Notes: a model not told the origin generated them from the sequence alone. Numbered from the stretch's first letter, positions 9,230-18,241 are shown. The stretch is DNA of 64,000 nt from Brooklawnia cerclae (GCF_011758645.1 NZ_JAAMOZ010000001.1:1488001-1552000), one strand, 5' to 3'. Translations and numbers: made by a program.

Positions 9230-9457
9230 GATCCTGTTTTGTCGGTGGGTTTGTGCGAACACTACCAACACGGTGCGACCAGTCGCGTCTGCGTGTGACA
9301 CAGTTCCTTCAAATTTTGCCCACGAGCGTAGCGACTAGGAAATATGTCTGCCCGGCGAGGCAATCAGACTGATTTCGAGGAACTCTGTCACGGCGAAGCG
9401 TCCCCACGAGCCGCGGGGACGGGCCAGACCGGTCGACACGAGTGGCAATCTGGGCTC

Positions 9458-10306
9458 ATGAGTGCGACAGTTCCCGAGGACGGCGGAACCGCGGACGACG
9501 CGCTCCCCGTGCGGGGGCGTCTCGTCACGATCGTCTCGGTCGAACCGCGATCCTCCGCACTCGTGAGAATCTACGGAACCGTGTCCGGTCGCGACGTCCT
9601 CGACGAGTGGGCGTCCGCGAACATGACGATTCGGCTCGTCTTCCCCGCGTCGGCCCCTGGTTCGCACAACACGGACGACGGCCGGCCCCCGGACCGCGGG
9701 ACCGGGCCGGTGTTCCCCTCGCGCGTCTTCACCATCGCGGACGTCGATCCCGGCAGCCGTCTCGTCGCGATCGATGTGGTGAAGCATCGCGAACCCTCGC
9801 CGGTCATGGCCTGGCTCAACCAGGTGCGTCCCGGCGACGTTCTCGGCGCGGCCGACCCGCGCCAGCACCGCCTGCCGGGGGTGGGAAGCCCGAGGATCCT
9901 GCTGGCCGACTCGTCGGCGCTGGCCGCCGTGTTCAGTATCCTGACCAGGCTCCCGGTGCCGGGGGCGACGTCTGTCATCGCCGCCGCACCCACCGACGAG
10001 GTCGATCTGTTCGCGGACGCGCTGAAGGAACGGATCGGCGATGTGGTGCCGCGTGACCTGTGTGTGGTCAGGGTGCCGATGATCGGAGACATGCCGCTGT
10101 CGGACGCTTTCGCGGGCCTGGCTGTGCCCTGTTCGGCGTCGGTGTGGGCGGCCGGCGAGCACGAGGACGTGCAGGCGGTGGGACGCAGATGCCGCGATGA
10201 GTTCGGCCTGCCTCCCGAGAGCATTCAGGTCTCGGGCTATTGGCGACGCGACCGCGACAGAGGCGTGCGGCCGGGCGTCCGGCACCGGCCGCATCGCGGT
10301 GGGTGA
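9458..10306 (+). CDS. siderophore-interacting protein (SIP)-like oxidoreductase
   Basis: 282 residues. The C-terminal half matches the SIP fold: VWAAGEHEDVQAVGRRCRDE followed by a terminal GYWRRDRD, equivalent to the W-A-G-E and GYWR motifs of siderophore-interacting flavoproteins. The N-terminal FAD-barrel region is divergent. The role would be cytosolic release of iron from ferric siderophores using NAD(P)H. The frame opens at 9344, but the ATG at 9458 is preceded by CAATCT with a 6-nt spacer, matching the leaderless pattern seen elsewhere here. It faces the next SIP gene, end to end. Confidence 0.72.
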   Translation: MSATVPEDGGTADDALPVRGRLVTIVSVEPRSSALVRIYGTVSGRDVLDEWASANMTIRLVFPASAPGSHNTDDGRPPDRGTGPVFPSRVFTIADVDPGSRLVAIDVVKHREPSPVMAWLNQVRPGDVLGAADPRQHRLPGVGSPRILLADSSALAAVFSILTRLPVPGATSVIAAAPTDEVDLFADALKERIGDVVPRDLCVVRVPMIGDMPLSDAFAGLAVPCSASVWAAGEHEDVQAVGRRCRDEFGLPPESIQVSGYWRRDRDRGVRPGVRHRPHRGG

Positions 10307-10370
10307 GTGGGCTCATGAACGCGATGAAGATGCCCGTGGGTTCGTCTCCTGGGCTCGTCCCGCAGCGGTC

Positions 10371-11129
10371 TCAGGCGTCCTGTGCGGGAGCCGTCGTCCC
10401 CATCGCGCGTCCCTGGTTCCAGTACGCCTGGGCGTGCAATCGGGGCTTGGTGAACCCGAACTCGTCACGCAGTCGTTTGCGCACATGCCTGAGCGACCCC
10501 GACTCACATGCCGCCCACGCATGCCAACCCCACCAGTCGCGTTCCTCCAGCGCCTCTGCCAGCGAGGTCTCGTCGTCCCGGGCCGTCCAGTGCAGCCGGA
10601 GGCTCGGATGCTCGACGAGGGGGATGGTCAGGTCGTCGTCGGTGTGCCTTTCGAGATACAACTCCACGGGGACGTCGGCCGGCACCGTGTGAAGGACGGT
10701 GTTGATCGCGGGGATGGACGCCGAGTCGCCGATGAGCAGGTATCCCTTCGGCAGCTCGTCGGGCAGGTCGAACCGGGACGAGCCCAGCGAGGTCACCGAC
10801 AGCGCCATGCCCGGCCGGGCCTTCGTGGCCCACGACGACGCAGGACCGGCCGGTTCGTGCACGACGAAGTCGACCGCGAAGTCCCCGGTCTGTTCGTCGG
10901 CCTCGCTGAAGGTGTAGGCGCGCTGGTACTCGGCCGAGCCGCCGTGCGGGTCGGGGAACCACATGCGCAGCCAGGCCGTGGGGGCCGCCTCGACCTTCTC
11001 GAAGAGCGTGGGGGCGGTCATCCGGACGCGGACCACGTGTGGTGCGAGCGACTCGATGCCGGTCACCGTCGCCTTGTGGTCTCGGGCGCCGAAGACTCGC
11101 AGCACGGCTCCTTGGAATCCTCGTCCCAT
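10371..11129 (-). CDS. siderophore-interacting protein (FAD-binding ferric-siderophore reductase)
   Basis: 252 residues with the complete SIP layout: an FAD-binding barrel containing [20 protein letters not shown] and [11 protein letters not shown], then the NAD(P)H half with [12 protein letters not shown] and [16 protein letters not shown], ending QAYWNQGR. It reduces or hydrolyses imported ferric siderophores in the cytosol. The ATG at 11129 has GAGGGAG 6 nt upstream and is preferred to a GTG at 11171. A DtxR-type iron box lies about 55 bp upstream, so expression is probably repressed by iron. Confidence 0.9.
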   Translation of the reverse strand: MGRGFQGAVLRVFGARDHKATVTGIESLAPHVVRVRMTAPTLFEKVEAAPTAWLRMWFPDPHGGSAEYQRAYTFSEADEQTGDFAVDFVVHEPAGPASSWATKARPGMALSVTSLGSSRFDLPDELPKGYLLIGDSASIPAINTVLHTVPADVPVELYLERHTDDDLTIPLVEHPSLRLHWTARDDETSLAEALEERDWWGWHAWAACESGSLRHVRKRLRDEFGFTKPRLHAQAYWNQGRAMGTTAPAQDA

Positions 11130-11185
11130 GGGAAGCTCCCTCGTCTGGTAGGTCCGCCTCGGATCGAACACGGAACAACTCTGAC

Positions 11186-11199
11186 TTAGGGTTACCTAA
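11186..11199. promoter_or_regulatory. putative DtxR/IdeR-type iron box
   Basis: TTAGGGTTACCTAA has 5-bp inverted arms TTAGG/CCTAA around GTTA. Read on the minus strand it matches about 13 of 19 positions of the DtxR/IdeR consensus. It lies directly upstream of the SIP gene at 10371-11129, which makes iron-dependent repression likely. Confidence 0.65.
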
Positions 11200-11239
11200 C
11201 TCAATCCGTTTCGTCAACCCTTCGGCGCCGGGGAAGCTC

Positions 11240-11371
11240 ATGCGCGACATCGCACGCTGCTCCGCCCTGCCGATCGGGGCGTTCGCCCCAGAGGCCGCGC
11301 CGGTACTCGTCGCGGGGCTGCTGGCTCTCGCTGTGGCGGTGTTGGTGATCGATTCCGCCCGGGGCACCTGA
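11240..11371 (+). CDS. possible 43-residue single-pass membrane protein
   Basis: A short open frame, MRDIARCSALP then a hydrophobic stretch VLVAGLLALAVAVLVI and a short polar tail. It starts 40 bp after the iron box in the direction opposite to the SIP gene; GGGGAAG lies a few bases upstream of the ATG. Not recognised. It may be a genuine iron-responsive small membrane protein or chance coding in GC-rich DNA. Confidence 0.3.
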   Translation: MRDIARCSALPIGAFAPEAAPVLVAGLLALAVAVLVIDSARGT

Positions 11372-11469
11372 CCCGGGGCTCGGCGACGTCGCGTCGCAAC
11401 GGGCTGCATCGTGCTCGCCCGGCCCGGGTCGGTGGGCGGGTGGGGCGTCCCCGTGACCGCATGCTACTG

Positions 11470-11565
11470 TGACGACAGCACGGGAGCCCCGGGAAGGGGC
11501 TGAGAGGGAGGTAGCTCCTCCGACCGGTGAACCTGATCTGGGTAATGCCAGCGAAGGGACGCAGA
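11470..11565 (+). promoter_or_regulatory. TPP riboswitch (THI element)
   Basis: The conserved core is intact: the 5' part CGGGAGCCC at 11481-11489, then GGCTGAGAGGGAGG, and the 3' part ACCTGATCTGGGTAATGCC followed by AGCGAAGGGA up to about 11560. This is the thiamin-pyrophosphate aptamer that shuts genes off when TPP is plentiful. It stands 55 bp before a phosphotransferase gene that heads a five-domain thiamin-type uptake operon (11620-16496). Together with the 11200-11469 segment this fills the longest non-coding gap here. Confidence 0.95.
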
Positions 11566-11619
11566 TTCTCGCCATTTCCGATCCCGCGCATGCATGTGCG
11601 ACCTGGGGATGGGAAGGCG

Positions 11620-12771
11620 ATGTCTGCGCTCGACGACGGCGGGGAGGCCGAGGGCCTCGGACACGATCCGCAGCTGGACGTGGTGGCACCCGTCTGGCCG
11701 CGGTTGACGGTCGTGGAGGCCGACCGTGTGCTGGGGATGCTCGCGTCACCGCAACGGGCTACGCGGATCGTCTTCCACAGCAACCGGCCGACTGCCGCAG
11801 CCGCGCTGGTCGAGACTCCCTCGGGGCGTGTGTTCGTCAAGCGCTACGCCCCCGCGAGCATCGAGGTCGGCCAACTGGAGGCGACCCACGGTTTCGTGGA
11901 CCATCTGGTGTCGCATGGGTTCCCCACGCCGCCGTTCCTGCGCTTCGCCGACGGGACGACGGCGTTTCGGACGGCGCAGGGTCTCTACGAGGTCTCGGCC
12001 GCCGCCCACGGTGAGGACCGTTACCGACAGGCCCACTCGTGGACGCCTCCGCGGCGGCCGGACGAGGCCCGCTCGTTCGGTGCGGCGTGCGCGCGGCTCG
12101 CGCTGGCGTCCGAGGGCTTCGACGCGCCCGCCCCGGCGCCGTCCGCCTTCCAGTCGCGGTGCGGGCTGTTCATGGCCGACCCGATCGACCGCTTGACGCA
12201 GTGGCTGGACGAGCGCCCGGCAGTGCGTGCGTACCTTTCCGAGACCGGCAAGGACCTCGCCACGGATGCCAGGATGCACGCGGACTATTCGTCACGGTTG
12301 GGCAGGTGGATCCCGGAGCTGGGGGCGAACTGGACGCACGGCGACCTCCACGTCTCGAACGCCATGTGGGAAGGCGACGAGGTACGCGAGGTCATCGACT
12401 TCGGGCTGGCCGATCGGGCTTTCGCCCTGTACGACCTCGCGGTCGCGATCGAGCGCAACGGGATCTGCTGGCTCGACATCATGAACGGCCACCACGACGC
12501 CTATCGCACCGACGTCATCGACGCCCTGATCGCGGGCTACGAGGGCGTACGTCCGCTTCACGAGGCGGAACGGGCCGCGCTGCCCGACCTCATGGCCGTG
12601 GTGCAGTCGGAGGCCGCTCTCAACTGGATCACCTATCAGTACGGGGTGCTGCACGATCTCGACTCCTGCGAGTGGAGCTATCGCGTGTTCTTCCAGGCCC
12701 ACACGGCCTGGTTCGGCACCCGGGCGGGACGCGGATTCACGGCCTGGCTACGAGGCCGGCTCGGACGATGA
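11620..12771 (+). CDS. aminoglycoside phosphotransferase (APH)-fold kinase under TPP control
   Basis: 383 residues with the APH catalytic loop HGDLHVSN (D242, N247) and the metal-binding IDFGLAD (D260). The N-lobe contains a GRVFVKRYAP lysine strand. The ATG at 11620 has GGGAAGG upstream. APH-fold enzymes include ThiK thiamine kinase, and here the gene is the first one behind a TPP riboswitch, followed by an NMT1/THI5-type transporter. I infer a salvage kinase for thiamin, hydroxyethylthiazole or hydroxymethylpyrimidine; the substrate is not shown by sequence. Family certain, function inferred. Confidence 0.8.
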   Translation: MSALDDGGEAEGLGHDPQLDVVAPVWPRLTVVEADRVLGMLASPQRATRIVFHSNRPTAAAALVETPSGRVFVKRYAPASIEVGQLEATHGFVDHLVSHGFPTPPFLRFADGTTAFRTAQGLYEVSAAAHGEDRYRQAHSWTPPRRPDEARSFGAACARLALASEGFDAPAPAPSAFQSRCGLFMADPIDRLTQWLDERPAVRAYLSETGKDLATDARMHADYSSRLGRWIPELGANWTHGDLHVSNAMWEGDEVREVIDFGLADRAFALYDLAVAIERNGICWLDIMNGHHDAYRTDVIDALIAGYEGVRPLHEAERAALPDLMAVVQSEAALNWITYQYGVLHDLDSCEWSYRVFFQAHTAWFGTRAGRGFTAWLRGRLGR

Positions 12772-12860
12772 GCGGTGCGAGCGATGAACAACCGGGGCGG
12801 GACGCGATCGGGCGTCCCCGAACACGGACGGTGGATGACCACCGAGGAGGGTCCAACCAG

Positions 12861-13919
12861 ATGAAGAGGACGAAGAGGAACGGGGCTCGCCGGGTGGGTT
12901 CGGCGCTGATCGCGACGCTGCTTGCCGGAAGCCTGATCGGGTGTTCGAGTGGTGAACCGGCCACCGATGGATCACCGAATGCCTCGGGCGACCAGGCCGA
13001 CGCGGTCAGCATCGTGCTCGACTGGACGCCCAACACGAACCACAGCGGAATCTTCGTGGCCGAGAAGCTGGGCTACTACGCCGACGCCGGCATCGAGCTG
13101 ACCGTGCTTCCGTACTCCCAGGCCGGCGTGGAGAGCGTGCTCGCCTCCGGCGGGGCCGACTTCGGCATCTCCGGTGCCTCGTCGGTGACGCAGGCTGCCG
13201 CGCAGGGCGAGGACCTGCAGATGGTGCTGAACATCCAGCAGAAGTCGTCGGCGGGTATCGCCTACCGGGCGGACGACTCCCGCATCAGCCGGCCGAGCGA
13301 CCTGGACGGGAAGCTCTTCGCCTCGTGGGGGGCCGCCGAGACCATCGCGGGCGTCAAGCAGATGATCGTCAACGACGGTGGCACCGGTGAGTTCGACGAG
13401 GTGACGCTCGGCACCAGCGCCTATCAGGCGGTCTACACCGGTGCAGCCGACTTCGCCCAGGGCCTGAGCACGTGGGAGGGCATCGAGGCCGAGCTGGCCG
13501 GTACCCCCGTCGACTTCTTCTTCCCCGGCGACTACGGCGTGACCGTGACCCCCGCCGAGATCGGCATTTCCGCCAGCAGGTCGTACCTCGCCGACAACCA
13601 GGACGTGGCACGGCGGTTCGTCCAAGCGACCCAGAAGGGCTACGAGTACGCCATGGACCATCCCGACGAGGCAGCCGACATCCTCGTCGAGGCGAATCCC
13701 GACGCCACCGTCGACCCCGAACTGGCCGGCAGGAGCCAGGAGATGCTCACCGACTACTGGCGGGACGCGCAGGGCGGCGTCGGCACCGCGGACGTCGAGG
13801 CGTGGCAGGAGTTCGTCGACTACCTGGCGTCCAGCGGGCTCCTCGTGGACGCCGAAGGCAAGCCGCTCGCCACCGCACCCCAGGTGGACGACCTGGTCAC
13901 CAACGACTACCTCGCCTGA
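12861..13919 (+). CDS. thiY: NMT1/THI5-type ABC substrate-binding lipoprotein (ThiY-like)
   Basis: 352 residues. A lipoprotein signal with lipobox LIGC at about residues 26-29 is followed by a Ser/Gly linker and an NMT1/THI5 domain: VLDWTPNTNHSGIFVAEKLG, a classic ThiY opening (LDWxPNTNH). It should bind formylaminopyrimidine or a related thiamin pyrimidine precursor at the cell surface and pass it to the downstream permease. The ATG at 12861 follows GAGGAGG by 10 nt. Third element of the TPP-controlled operon. Confidence 0.88.
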   Translation: MKRTKRNGARRVGSALIATLLAGSLIGCSSGEPATDGSPNASGDQADAVSIVLDWTPNTNHSGIFVAEKLGYYADAGIELTVLPYSQAGVESVLASGGADFGISGASSVTQAAAQGEDLQMVLNIQQKSSAGIAYRADDSRISRPSDLDGKLFASWGAAETIAGVKQMIVNDGGTGEFDEVTLGTSAYQAVYTGAADFAQGLSTWEGIEAELAGTPVDFFFPGDYGVTVTPAEIGISASRSYLADNQDVARRFVQATQKGYEYAMDHPDEAADILVEANPDATVDPELAGRSQEMLTDYWRDAQGGVGTADVEAWQEFVDYLASSGLLVDAEGKPLATAPQVDDLVTNDYLA

Positions 13920-13938
13920 GACCGGGACCGGAGTTCAC

Positions 13939-15579
13939 ATGAGCGACGATCGGCGACCACGCCGGCCGGGACCCTCGACCGGCGCCAGGGCGCAGTGGCC
14001 CGGTGGCGCCCTGGCGGCCGTGGTGCTTCTGGGGGTCGTGATCGTGTGGCAGTTGGTCGTCACCGTCTTCGAGGTGAGACCTCGCGTCCTGCCGTCGCCC
14101 ACGCGCATCGTCACCGCCGCGATGGCCGACCTGCCGAAACTGGGCAGGGCCGTGGGCGTCACCGCCACCGAAGCACTCACCGGCCTCGTGCTGGGCACGG
14201 TGATCGGCGTGGCGGTCGCCTACTGCCTGTTCGCCTCGTCGGTGCTCGAAAGAGCCCTGTATCCGGTGCTGGTGCTGTCGCAGGCGGTCCCGCTGATCGC
14301 GGTCGCGCCTCTGGTGATCATCTGGTTCGGCTTCGAGATGGGCTCGAAGGCCCTTGTCGTGGCCCTGTATGCGGTCTTCCCGGTCGCCGTGGCGCTCCTG
14401 CGGGGACTGAAACGGGTACCGCCGGCGCAGATCAGCGCCACGCGCACGCTGGGCGCCTCCAGGATGTGGATCCTGCTCAGCGTGCGCACCCCCCATGCGG
14501 CGACCCATTTCTTCTCCGGCCTGCGCATAGCCGCCACTTACGCGCCGGCGACGGCGGCGACTGCCGAGTTCCTCGGTGCTCGTGCGGGGTTGGGCGTCTA
14601 CCTGCTCTCCGCGCAGGCGTCCTTCCGGACCGATCTCGTGTTCGCGGCCGCCGTCGCCCTGACCGCGCTCACCCTGCTGCTGTTCGGCGTCGTCGCGGCG
14701 CTGGAATGGCTGAGTGCGCCACGGCGCTTCCGGCGTGCGTCAGCACCATCACCACCCGGGGAGCCCGCGGAGCACCCCGCGACCCCGGCTCCCGCGGTTC
14801 GCACCGAGCGTCTGGCCCGCGACTTCGTCGCCGGGCGGACGCGGGTGGCCGCGCTGGACGGGGTGTCGCTCGAGATCGGCAGCGGCGAGTTCGTCGCGGT
14901 GGTGGGCCCCAGTGGGTGCGGGAAGACGACCCTGCTCAACATTCTTGCCGGTCTCGACGAACCGACCGCCGGACGAGTCCTCGTCGACGGCCGCCCGGTG
15001 CCGTCCCTGCTGGGTGTGGCCGCCTACATGCCCCAGCAGGACTCGTTGCTGCCATGGCGCACGGCAGCGGGCAACGTGGCGGTGGCCGCCGAACTATCCG
15101 GGAGGTCACGCCGATCGGCCGATGACGCGGCACGCCGGTCGCTGACCGACTTCGGCCTCGGCGAGTTCACCGAGGCGCTGCCCGAGGAACTGTCGGGTGG
15201 CATGCGCAGCCGGGTCGCCTTCATCCGCACGGCTGCCACCCACCGTGGGCTGCTGTTGCTGGACGAGCCGTTCGCGGCGCTCGACTCGATCACCCGCAGC
15301 ACCCTGCAGACGTGGCTGTCGGCCGCATCGGTCGGCCGCACGAGCGTGCTGGTCACCCACGACATCGGCGAGGCGGTCTTCCTCGCCGACACGGTGGTCG
15401 TGCTGTCACCCCGACCGGGCCAGGTGGTCGGCACGGTCACTGTGGGATTCGAGCGCCCACGGTCTCCCGCGTTGCGACGCGACGAACGCTACTTCCGGCT
15501 GTGTGCCGAAGTCTCGTCCCTGTTGGCGCTTCCCGCCGGCACGGACACGAACACTCCGATGGAAAGGACGAACATCTGA
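13939..15579 (+). CDS. fused ABC permease and ATPase (ThiX-ThiZ fusion)
   Basis: 546 residues. Residues 1-265 are a BPD-type permease with about six helices and an EAA-like coupling loop (GASRMWILLSVRTPHAATHF). After a Pro-rich linker, residues 285-520 form a complete ABC ATPase: Walker A GPSGCGKTT near 323, signature LSGGMRSR near 419, Walker B LLLLDEP near 438 and the H-loop LVTHDIGEA. One chain thus supplies both halves of the membrane engine for the ThiY-like protein. It begins 19 bp after that gene and overlaps the next gene by one base (TGATG). Confidence 0.9.
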   Translation: MSDDRRPRRPGPSTGARAQWPGGALAAVVLLGVVIVWQLVVTVFEVRPRVLPSPTRIVTAAMADLPKLGRAVGVTATEALTGLVLGTVIGVAVAYCLFASSVLERALYPVLVLSQAVPLIAVAPLVIIWFGFEMGSKALVVALYAVFPVAVALLRGLKRVPPAQISATRTLGASRMWILLSVRTPHAATHFFSGLRIAATYAPATAATAEFLGARAGLGVYLLSAQASFRTDLVFAAAVALTALTLLLFGVVAALEWLSAPRRFRRASAPSPPGEPAEHPATPAPAVRTERLARDFVAGRTRVAALDGVSLEIGSGEFVAVVGPSGCGKTTLLNILAGLDEPTAGRVLVDGRPVPSLLGVAAYMPQQDSLLPWRTAAGNVAVAAELSGRSRRSADDAARRSLTDFGLGEFTEALPEELSGGMRSRVAFIRTAATHRGLLLLDEPFAALDSITRSTLQTWLSAASVGRTSVLVTHDIGEAVFLADTVVVLSPRPGQVVGTVTVGFERPRSPALRRDERYFRLCAEVSSLLALPAGTDTNTPMERTNI

Positions 15580-16496
15580 TGGCCCTCACACGCATGAGGC
15601 TCGAATACGTGCATCCCTGGCCGAACCACGCGGGGCTCTTCCTGGCCCGGCACGCGGGTGCCTTCGCCCGTCGTGGCCTCGACGTCGACCTGATATCCGA
15701 CGGCGTCGACCGTGGGGACGCGGCCCGCCTGCTCACACGAGGGGAGTACGACATCGCGTCCATCCGGCTGGGGCAGGTGCTGGAGTCCCGGCTGACGAGC
15801 ACCCCGCTGGTCGCGGTGGCCACCCTCAACCAGAGCCAGCTCGGTGGGCTCATCACCACGTCCGCGACCGGGATCCGCAGATTCCGCGACCTGGAGGGCC
15901 GGACGGTCGCCATCCCGCCGGCGAACCGTCTCGTCAAGGCCCTCGACGAGGCCGTGACCGCCGACGGTGGTGACTTCGCCGCCGTGACCGTCGCCGACCC
16001 GGGGATCTGGGAACCGGACATCCGCTCGGTGGAGCAGGGCAAGTTCGACGCGATCGTCAATGTCAAGGCATGGGAGCCGTATCAGGGGGTCAGCGCACCC
16101 GAGGACGTCGTCGTGATCACCTTCGATTCGGTGGGGGTCGCCCCGCACCATTCGTACTTCGTCACGGTGCGCGAGGAACTGCTCGACCGTAATCCCGAGT
16201 TCGTGCGCCTGTTCCTGGCCGCGGCCGACGAAGGCTACCACTCGGCGCTGGACGACGAGGACGCCGCGGTTCAGGCGATGTCGGTTCCGCTATGCCACAT
16301 CGACCCCGACGTGTTGCGGGCATCGCTGCGGGCGATCCGCGGCTCCTGGCTCGCCGCCGACGGCAGGTGGGGGACGATCCGGCCCGACCTGGTCGAGGGC
16401 TACACCGCGTGGATGAAGGCCGGCGACTTCTTCGACGCCCCCGTCGGCTCGACCACAGGAGCCTTCACGAACGACTTCCTGCCGCCGGCCGTGTGA
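15579..16496 (+). CDS. cytosolic NMT1/THI5-like protein without signal peptide
   Basis: 305 residues. It starts straight into the NMT1/THI5 fold (MRLEYVHPWPNHAGLFLARH), with no signal peptide or lipobox, and is coupled to the permease-ATPase gene by TGATG. It resembles both bacterial binding proteins and the yeast THI5 pyrimidine synthase. Where THI5 has its essential CCCFC motif this protein reads APHHSYF (H190-H191). It may be an intracellular binding protein, a sensor, or an enzyme acting on the pyrimidine; none of these is proven. The TPP riboswitch and neighbours tie it to thiamin metabolism. Confidence 0.75.
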   Translation: MALTRMRLEYVHPWPNHAGLFLARHAGAFARRGLDVDLISDGVDRGDAARLLTRGEYDIASIRLGQVLESRLTSTPLVAVATLNQSQLGGLITTSATGIRRFRDLEGRTVAIPPANRLVKALDEAVTADGGDFAAVTVADPGIWEPDIRSVEQGKFDAIVNVKAWEPYQGVSAPEDVVVITFDSVGVAPHHSYFVTVREELLDRNPEFVRLFLAAADEGYHSALDDEDAAVQAMSVPLCHIDPDVLRASLRAIRGSWLAADGRWGTIRPDLVEGYTAWMKAGDFFDAPVGSTTGAFTNDFLPPAV

Positions 16497-16589
16497 GCCT
16501 TCCCGGTCGGCATGGCTAGCATGGCTGGCGAGACGGGGACGACGACGTGACCGCGTCGCCGCCTCGTCCGCGGGTCGAAAGGTCGGGCC

Positions 16590-18035
16590 ATGCCGATGGC
16601 AGCACGGGTTGGTGTGACGACGCTGTTCCAGGTGGGAATCGGGCCGTCCAGTTCCCACACGGTCGGGCCGATGAGAGCCGCCGCGTCGTTCGCCGAGCTG
16701 ATCGGGCAGGGGCTCGCCGCCGGGGCGCCCGACCGGTCGGCCGGTGATCTCGGTCTCCGGGTGGACGTCTACGGCTCGCTGGCGGCGACCGGACGCGGCC
16801 ACGGCACGTTCGGGGCGATACTCCTGGGCTTGGAGGGATACCGCCCCGATGCCGTGTCAGCGAGCGAGGTCTCTGCAGAGCTCCGGCGCATCGAGGACGA
16901 AGGCCTGCTCCGCGTCCGGGTCGGCGACGGCGTCCGGCTGGTGCCGATGCGTCAACGAGACCTCGTCTGCCATCCGCTCACCCTGCTCCCGTACCACCCG
17001 AACGGCCTGCACTTCGCGGCCGAGTGCGCGGGCAGGATCGTGGCGGACCGCTACTACTTCTCCGTGGGCGGAGGGTTCGTCCGCGAGTTCGCCACACCCG
17101 AGGGTGAGGACGACCGGACCGACACGGACGAGGGCGAGGACTCCTTCTCGTCGTCCTCGGAGCTTCTCGCCCTGTGCCATGAGCGCGAATGCCCCGTCTC
17201 GGAGACGATGCTGGCCGAGGAGCTTCGGTACTGCGGCCGCGAGGCGATCTACGCCCACCTCGACGCCGTGGCCCAGGTGATGCTCGACTGCATCGACGCC
17301 GGGTTCCACTCCAGGGGTCTGCTCCCCGGTGCGCTGAAGGTACGCCGCCGGGCGGGCGACCTGTACGACGACCTGCGGCGCCACGACAGTACGGGGGCCG
17401 AGGCGATGACGAGACTGACGGCCCAGGCGAGCGACTGGGTGACAGCGGCAGCGATGGCCGTCAACGAACAGAACGCGGCGGGGGAGCGCATCGTGACCGC
17501 CCCGACCAACGGGGCGGCCGGAATCGTCCCCGCGGTGCTCTACTACGCGTTGCGGTTCGCGCCCGGGCTCGATCGCGCGGAGTCCGACACGCGCAGGGAG
17601 GGGATCCGGCGGTATCTGCTCGCGGCGGCCGCCGTCGGATCCCTGTGCAAACGGCGAGCGTCCATCTCCGGAGCCGAGGTCGGCTGCCAGGGTGAGGTGG
17701 GCACCGCCGCGGCGATGGCGGCGGCCGGCCTCGCCGAGCTGCTGGGCGGCACACCCGGGCAGGTAGAGAACGCGGCCGAGATAGCGATCGAGCATCATCT
17801 CGGCCTCACCTGCGACCCGGTCGCGGGCCTGGTGCAGATTCCCTGCATCGAGCGCAACGGCATCGGCGCGAACACCGCGATCGTGGCCGCTCGCACCGCG
17901 GTGTGGGGGAATGGCAGCCATCGCGTCTCGCTCGACGAGGCTGTCGAGACGATGCGCCAGACCGGGCTGGACATGAGCACCCGATACAAGGAGACCGCCC
18001 TGGGTGGCCTGGCGGTGAACGTCGCGGACTGCTGA
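16590..18035 (+). CDS. sdaA: L-serine ammonia-lyase, iron-sulfur type, single chain
   Basis: 481 residues. The N-terminal beta domain starts with the family motif VGIGPSSSHTVGPMRAA and the C-terminal alpha domain carries the cluster cysteines C366 (GCQGEVG), C408 (LTCDP) and C419 (IPCIERN), plus APTNGAAGIVP. It converts L-serine to pyruvate and ammonia with an oxygen-labile 4Fe-4S cluster in the cytosol. Length equals one-chain SdaA/SdaB proteins. The start could be 16590 or the ATG two codons later. It stands alone after the thiamin operon, about 90 bp apart. Confidence 0.95.
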   Translation: MPMAARVGVTTLFQVGIGPSSSHTVGPMRAAASFAELIGQGLAAGAPDRSAGDLGLRVDVYGSLAATGRGHGTFGAILLGLEGYRPDAVSASEVSAELRRIEDEGLLRVRVGDGVRLVPMRQRDLVCHPLTLLPYHPNGLHFAAECAGRIVADRYYFSVGGGFVREFATPEGEDDRTDTDEGEDSFSSSSELLALCHERECPVSETMLAEELRYCGREAIYAHLDAVAQVMLDCIDAGFHSRGLLPGALKVRRRAGDLYDDLRRHDSTGAEAMTRLTAQASDWVTAAAMAVNEQNAAGERIVTAPTNGAAGIVPAVLYYALRFAPGLDRAESDTRREGIRRYLLAAAAVGSLCKRRASISGAEVGCQGEVGTAAAMAAAGLAELLGGTPGQVENAAEIAIEHHLGLTCDPVAGLVQIPCIERNGIGANTAIVAARTAVWGNGSHRVSLDEAVETMRQTGLDMSTRYKETALGGLAVNVADC

Positions 18036-18131
18036 TTGCAGGGGCGTGTACCTCGGTTCACAAGGGTCGGAAACCGCCGGTGAGGACGGCGCCGGCAGTC
18101 GTGCGCGGACGGCAGGCGAGCCGTGTCGGCC

Positions 18132-18204
18132 GACCGGCGTCACCGGTTTTCGCCGGTCTACCAGAAAAGCCCCTTTGGGCTTGTCGCGACGCCCACAAAG
18201 TGGG
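18132..18204 (+). promoter_or_regulatory. cluster of three hairpins upstream of the aldolase gene
   Basis: In the 206-bp gap between sdaA and the aldolase: GACCGGCG/CGCCGGTC (18132-18139 and 18151-18158), AAGCCC/GGGCTT around CTTT (near 18168-18183), and CCCAC/GTGGG around AAA (near 18192-18204). None has a T-tract. They may end sdaA transcription or form an aldolase leader. A TAGGGT box sits about 20 bp before the aldolase start. Confidence 0.35.
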
Positions 18205-18241
18205 GTCGACACGACTAGGGTCGGAGGAAAAGGAGGTTCGG

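Noticed and set aside
16497-16589. Glycine riboswitch before the serine dehydratase gene
   Set aside because: The characteristic tandem aptamer cores are absent; only a TAGCAT box and GC-rich sequence are seen.
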